Part shown: positions 27,995-30,349 of the stretch, one piece after another
How positions within the stretch are numbered: the stretch's first letter is position 1
Layout of the letters: the number at the start of each line of letters is the position of its first letter
IMG/VR virus record: IMGVR_UViG_3300020123_000431
Span: 1-30,349 of that record
DNA from: a virus
Length of the DNA: 30,349 bases
Strand: one strand, 5' to 3'
Position numbers and translations under genes: made by a program
Notes under the pieces: model-generated
Database searches by the model: none
The model's input: only the letters and a program-made list of their open reading frames with translations
Told to the model about the DNA's origin: nothing

Positions 27995-28506
27995 GGGGAC
28001 GGAAGCCCAAGCCCGACGTCGACAAGCACGCGCAGGGGAATCCCGGTAAGCGCCGCTACAACAGGCGCGAAATCGACGGCCAGGTCCGAAAGATCCGGCC
28101 GCCCAAAGACCTGGCGCGCGACCCTGTCGCCTGGCGCACCTGGCTGCGGTTGACGGCGATTCTGGCGCGGCGCCGGCTGCTGCGCGAGGAAGACACGGTG
28201 CAGCTGGGCATCCTCTGCCAGGCTTATAGCGTCTACAGCGAAGCCGCGGAGTCGCTGATGTCTCTTCCACGCGGAAACCGTTTGCTCGTCAAACGTGGAT
28301 CCGGCGGCGTGGCTCCGAACCCGCTCGTTGCCCTGATGAACCAGCAGGCATCGATTATCCAGCGCCTGGGAACCGAGTTCGGCCTGTCGCCCGTCGCCCG
28401 TGCACGGATCGATCTGGATCCGGCTGGTCCTGAGCTTGAAGGCCTCGACGCATTGCTCGGTGGATTGGGCGAGGAACCCGAACCCACAAGCGACGTGCTC
28501 AACTAG
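27991..28506 (+). CDS. terS: Terminase small subunit, P27 family
   Basis: TTG 27991 is chosen because GGGAGG lies ten bases upstream and it gives the family's typical opening RGRKPKPD...HAQGNPGKRR (residues 2-22). The 171-residue protein continues with PPKDLARDPVAWRTWLRLTAILARRRLLREEDTVQLGILCQAY and a C-terminal helix with NPLVALMNQQASIIQRLGTEFGLSPVARARI, all matching the P27-type pattern. The small subunit recognises the packaging site and loads the large subunit. It ends five bases before the large terminase GTG. Confidence 0.88.
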   Translation: MRGRKPKPDVDKHAQGNPGKRRYNRREIDGQVRKIRPPKDLARDPVAWRTWLRLTAILARRRLLREEDTVQLGILCQAYSVYSEAAESLMSLPRGNRLLVKRGSGGVAPNPLVALMNQQASIIQRLGTEFGLSPVARARIDLDPAGPELEGLDALLGGLGEEPEPTSDVLN

Positions 28507-28510
28507 CTAC

Positions 28511-30073
28511 GTGTACGACGGCCGACGCGCGCTGCGCGCGATCCGCTTCTTCGAGCGAGTTCTCAAACACCCCAAGGAAAACTATGCTCCTTTCATTCTG
28601 CTTCCCTGGCAGCGCTTCATCCTGGCTAGCATCTTCGGGCGCCTCAACGAGTCGGGCGATCGCGCGATTCGCCGTGCCTATCTCGAAATGGCCAAGAAAA
28701 ACGGCAAGAGCGAGTTCGCCGCCGGCATCGCGCTCTACATGCTTGCGGCCGATGGCGAGTCCGCAGCTGAGGTCTACGGCGCTGCGACGACCAAGGACCA
28801 GGCCGGCAAAGTTTTCGAGGTGGCTGCCGCGATGGTGCGCGCCTCGCCATTTCTCAACAAGCACTACCAGGTGATCTCGCACACGAAAACGATCGTCAAG
28901 CGATCGGATCCACTTTCGTTTTACCGCGCGATATCCGCGGACGGGTTCACACAGGACGGGATGAACCCGCACTGCGTGATCATCGACGAGCTCCACCGGT
29001 GGACCACGACGCGGGCGCTCGAACTCTATCAGGTGCTGATGCGCTCGAAGGTCGCGCGGCGGCAGCCGCTTGCGTTTGAGATCACGACGGCTGGTTCAAC
29101 GCGCGAGGAAAGTCCGCTCGCCTACAACGCCCACGAACACGTGATCAATATCCAGAAGGGCGTCTATGAAGACAAGCGCTTCCTCGGCGTGATCTTTGCG
29201 GCCGACGAGTCCGACGATTGGACGCTCCCCTCGACCTGGGAGAAAGCGAACCCGTCGCTTGAAACCAAAGGCGGCTTTCTGAAACTTGCGGCGCTCCAGG
29301 AGATGTGCGACGCCGCCCAGAACCAGCCGGCGACGCTTTCCGACTTTCGCCGCTACCACCTGGGGATTTGGCTTTCGAGCGAAAAGGAGTGGATGCCGGC
29401 AGAGACGTGGGATCGGGGCAACGTTCCGCTGCGCGCGATTGTGGGGCGGTCGTGTTACCTTGGTGGTGATTTAAGCGCGACCACGGACCTCACTTCTCTG
29501 GTGCTGTTGTTTCCGGATCCGGCGGATGACAGCTTTGACGTTTTACCGTTTTTCTGGATGGCCCGCGATCGAGTTCGCGAGCGTACGCTCGCTGATCGTG
29601 TTCCCTACGATCACTGGGTCGATCAGGGCCTCATCGAAACCACAGAGGGCGACGTGATCGACCAGAAGGCCATCCTCGCCAAGATCAAGTGGGCAACCGA
29701 AATCTTTTCGGTCAAGGAGCTCGCGTTCGATCCCGCTCACGCGAACCAGTTTGCGATCGAAGCCGACGACCAGTTCGGAATTACCTGCGTTCCGGTACCG
29801 GCGCGCTACACGCATCTGTCGCTGCCGACCAAACACCTGATGGAGCTGGCGCTCCAGGGGAAGCTTCGGCACAACGGCCACCCGGTGCTGCGGTGGAACG
29901 CGCTCTGCACGCGCGTCCGCTCAAACGATAACGACGAGCAAATGCCCGCGAAGCCGAAGCGTCTCACTGACTCCAAGCGCATCGACGGAATCGTTGCGCT
30001 GATTCTTGCGCTCTCGCGCGGCATGTTTGAAAACGGTTCGGTCTACGACACCCGCGGCATCGTCACCACATGA
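28511..30073 (+). CDS. terL: Terminase large subunit, HK97 type
   Basis: From GTG 28511 the protein has 520 residues; an in-frame GTG at 28460 would add 17 with overlap into the small subunit. Near residues 60-67 AKKNGKSE is the Walker A variant. Around 155-163 CVIIDELH gives Walker B. The C-terminal nuclease has GGDLSATTDLTSL (317-329; Asp319) and a later DPAHANQF (about 407). The opening YDGRRALRAIRFFERVLKHPKENYAPFILLPWQRF matches the adenine-recognition region of this family. The enzyme cuts concatemers and drives DNA into the capsid by ATP hydrolysis. No clear ribosome site precedes it, so coupling to the small subunit is likely. Confidence 0.93.
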   Translation: MYDGRRALRAIRFFERVLKHPKENYAPFILLPWQRFILASIFGRLNESGDRAIRRAYLEMAKKNGKSEFAAGIALYMLAADGESAAEVYGAATTKDQAGKVFEVAAAMVRASPFLNKHYQVISHTKTIVKRSDPLSFYRAISADGFTQDGMNPHCVIIDELHRWTTTRALELYQVLMRSKVARRQPLAFEITTAGSTREESPLAYNAHEHVINIQKGVYEDKRFLGVIFAADESDDWTLPSTWEKANPSLETKGGFLKLAALQEMCDAAQNQPATLSDFRRYHLGIWLSSEKEWMPAETWDRGNVPLRAIVGRSCYLGGDLSATTDLTSLVLLFPDPADDSFDVLPFFWMARDRVRERTLADRVPYDHWVDQGLIETTEGDVIDQKAILAKIKWATEIFSVKELAFDPAHANQFAIEADDQFGITCVPVPARYTHLSLPTKHLMELALQGKLRHNGHPVLRWNALCTRVRSNDNDEQMPAKPKRLTDSKRIDGIVALILALSRGMFENGSVYDTRGIVTT

Positions 30074-30349
30074 CCTCGATTCTCGGTCTCGATCGCGTCC
30101 CACCCGCCGCGCGCGGGCTGGGAAATGCCGGCCTCACGACGCTTGGGCGCTTTGACTGGCCCGCGACGCGCGATGGTGGCGATCCGAACGCTCTGACCGC
30201 CGAGGGGAGCCTCGAAAACCCGCACACGCCGTGGGACGCGGTGTTTGAGGTCGAGCGTCCGAACTCAGGTGTTTCGGTGACCGAGCTTAACGCGGTGAAT
30301 CTTGCTGCCGTGTGGCGGTGCGTGACCTTGATCTCTGGCGCTGTCGCCC
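30070..30349 (+). CDS. Portal protein, HK97 family, partial at window end
   Basis: ATG 30070 overlaps the large terminase stop (ATGA). The 93 visible residues end in SGVSVTELNAVNLAAVWRCVTLISGAVA, the conserved N-terminal landmark of HK97-type portals ('G-V-x-V-x-x-x-x-A-L-x-L-x-A-V-x-x-C-V-x-L-I-S'). Portals form the dodecameric channel at one capsid vertex. The remaining ~300 residues lie beyond the window. Confidence 0.88.
   Translation, partial: MTSILGLDRVPPAARGLGNAGLTTLGRFDWPATRDGGDPNALTAEGSLENPHTPWDAVFEVERPNSGVSVTELNAVNLAAVWRCVTLISGAVA

Overview
The window is almost wall-to-wall genes of a tailed double-stranded DNA phage (or prophage) of siphovirus type, infecting a GC-rich bacterium. 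The diagnostic genes are a P27-type small terminase, an HK97-type large terminase and the start of an HK97-type portal at the right edge, plus a tail tube protein, a frameshifted tail-assembly chaperone pair, a 1522-residue tape measure and a tail-tip cassette at the left. Capsid genes are missing between the portal (right edge) and the tail tube (left edge). The simplest reading is a circular or circularly permuted genome whose remaining part (rest of portal, protease, capsid, connectors) lies outside the window. The host cannot be named. GTG/TTG starts are common, and several transcription units seem to start leaderless.

Layout. (1) 3-1323: a possible tail-completion gene, a small leaderless minus-strand gene and the tail tube gene. 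(2) 1324-2996: a zone of stacked hairpins, then a five-gene minus-strand operon (DUF3489 protein plus small Cys-rich proteins) that interrupts the tail module like a moron cassette. (3) 3096-14523: chaperones G and G-T (CCCAAAA slippery site and hairpin), tape measure with five ~84-residue repeats, tail-tip/hub protein with two repeat systems, and a lectin-like tip protein. (4) 14552-14821: coiled-coil/TM protein, possibly an XhlA-like holin. (5) 14886-22370: a tightly overlapping rightward operon of about 16 accessory genes led by a ribbon-helix-helix protein whose predicted operator covers its own start codon. It includes zinc-ribbon proteins, a DNA methyltransferase, a ParB-like protein, an ASCH-domain protein and a RusA-like resolvase. 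(6) 22371-22592: non-coding, with a cluster of DnaA boxes, a candidate replication origin. (7) 22593-24756: small genes including a lysozyme-like exported protein. (8) 24789-24987: a strong terminator followed by a highly structured, terminator-ended non-coding stretch that may encode a small RNA. (9) 24986-30349: a minus-strand DUF2778 L,D-transpeptidase-like protein, then HNH endonuclease, ParB-fused DNA methylase, small and large terminase and portal.

The genes fit a long-tailed siphovirus with HNH-assisted, probably cos-type packaging. Replication would rely mostly on host proteins (no polymerase, helicase or primase is visible). Two DNA methylases may protect the phage DNA. Many small genes are of unknown function; function calls rest on motifs read by eye, without database searches.
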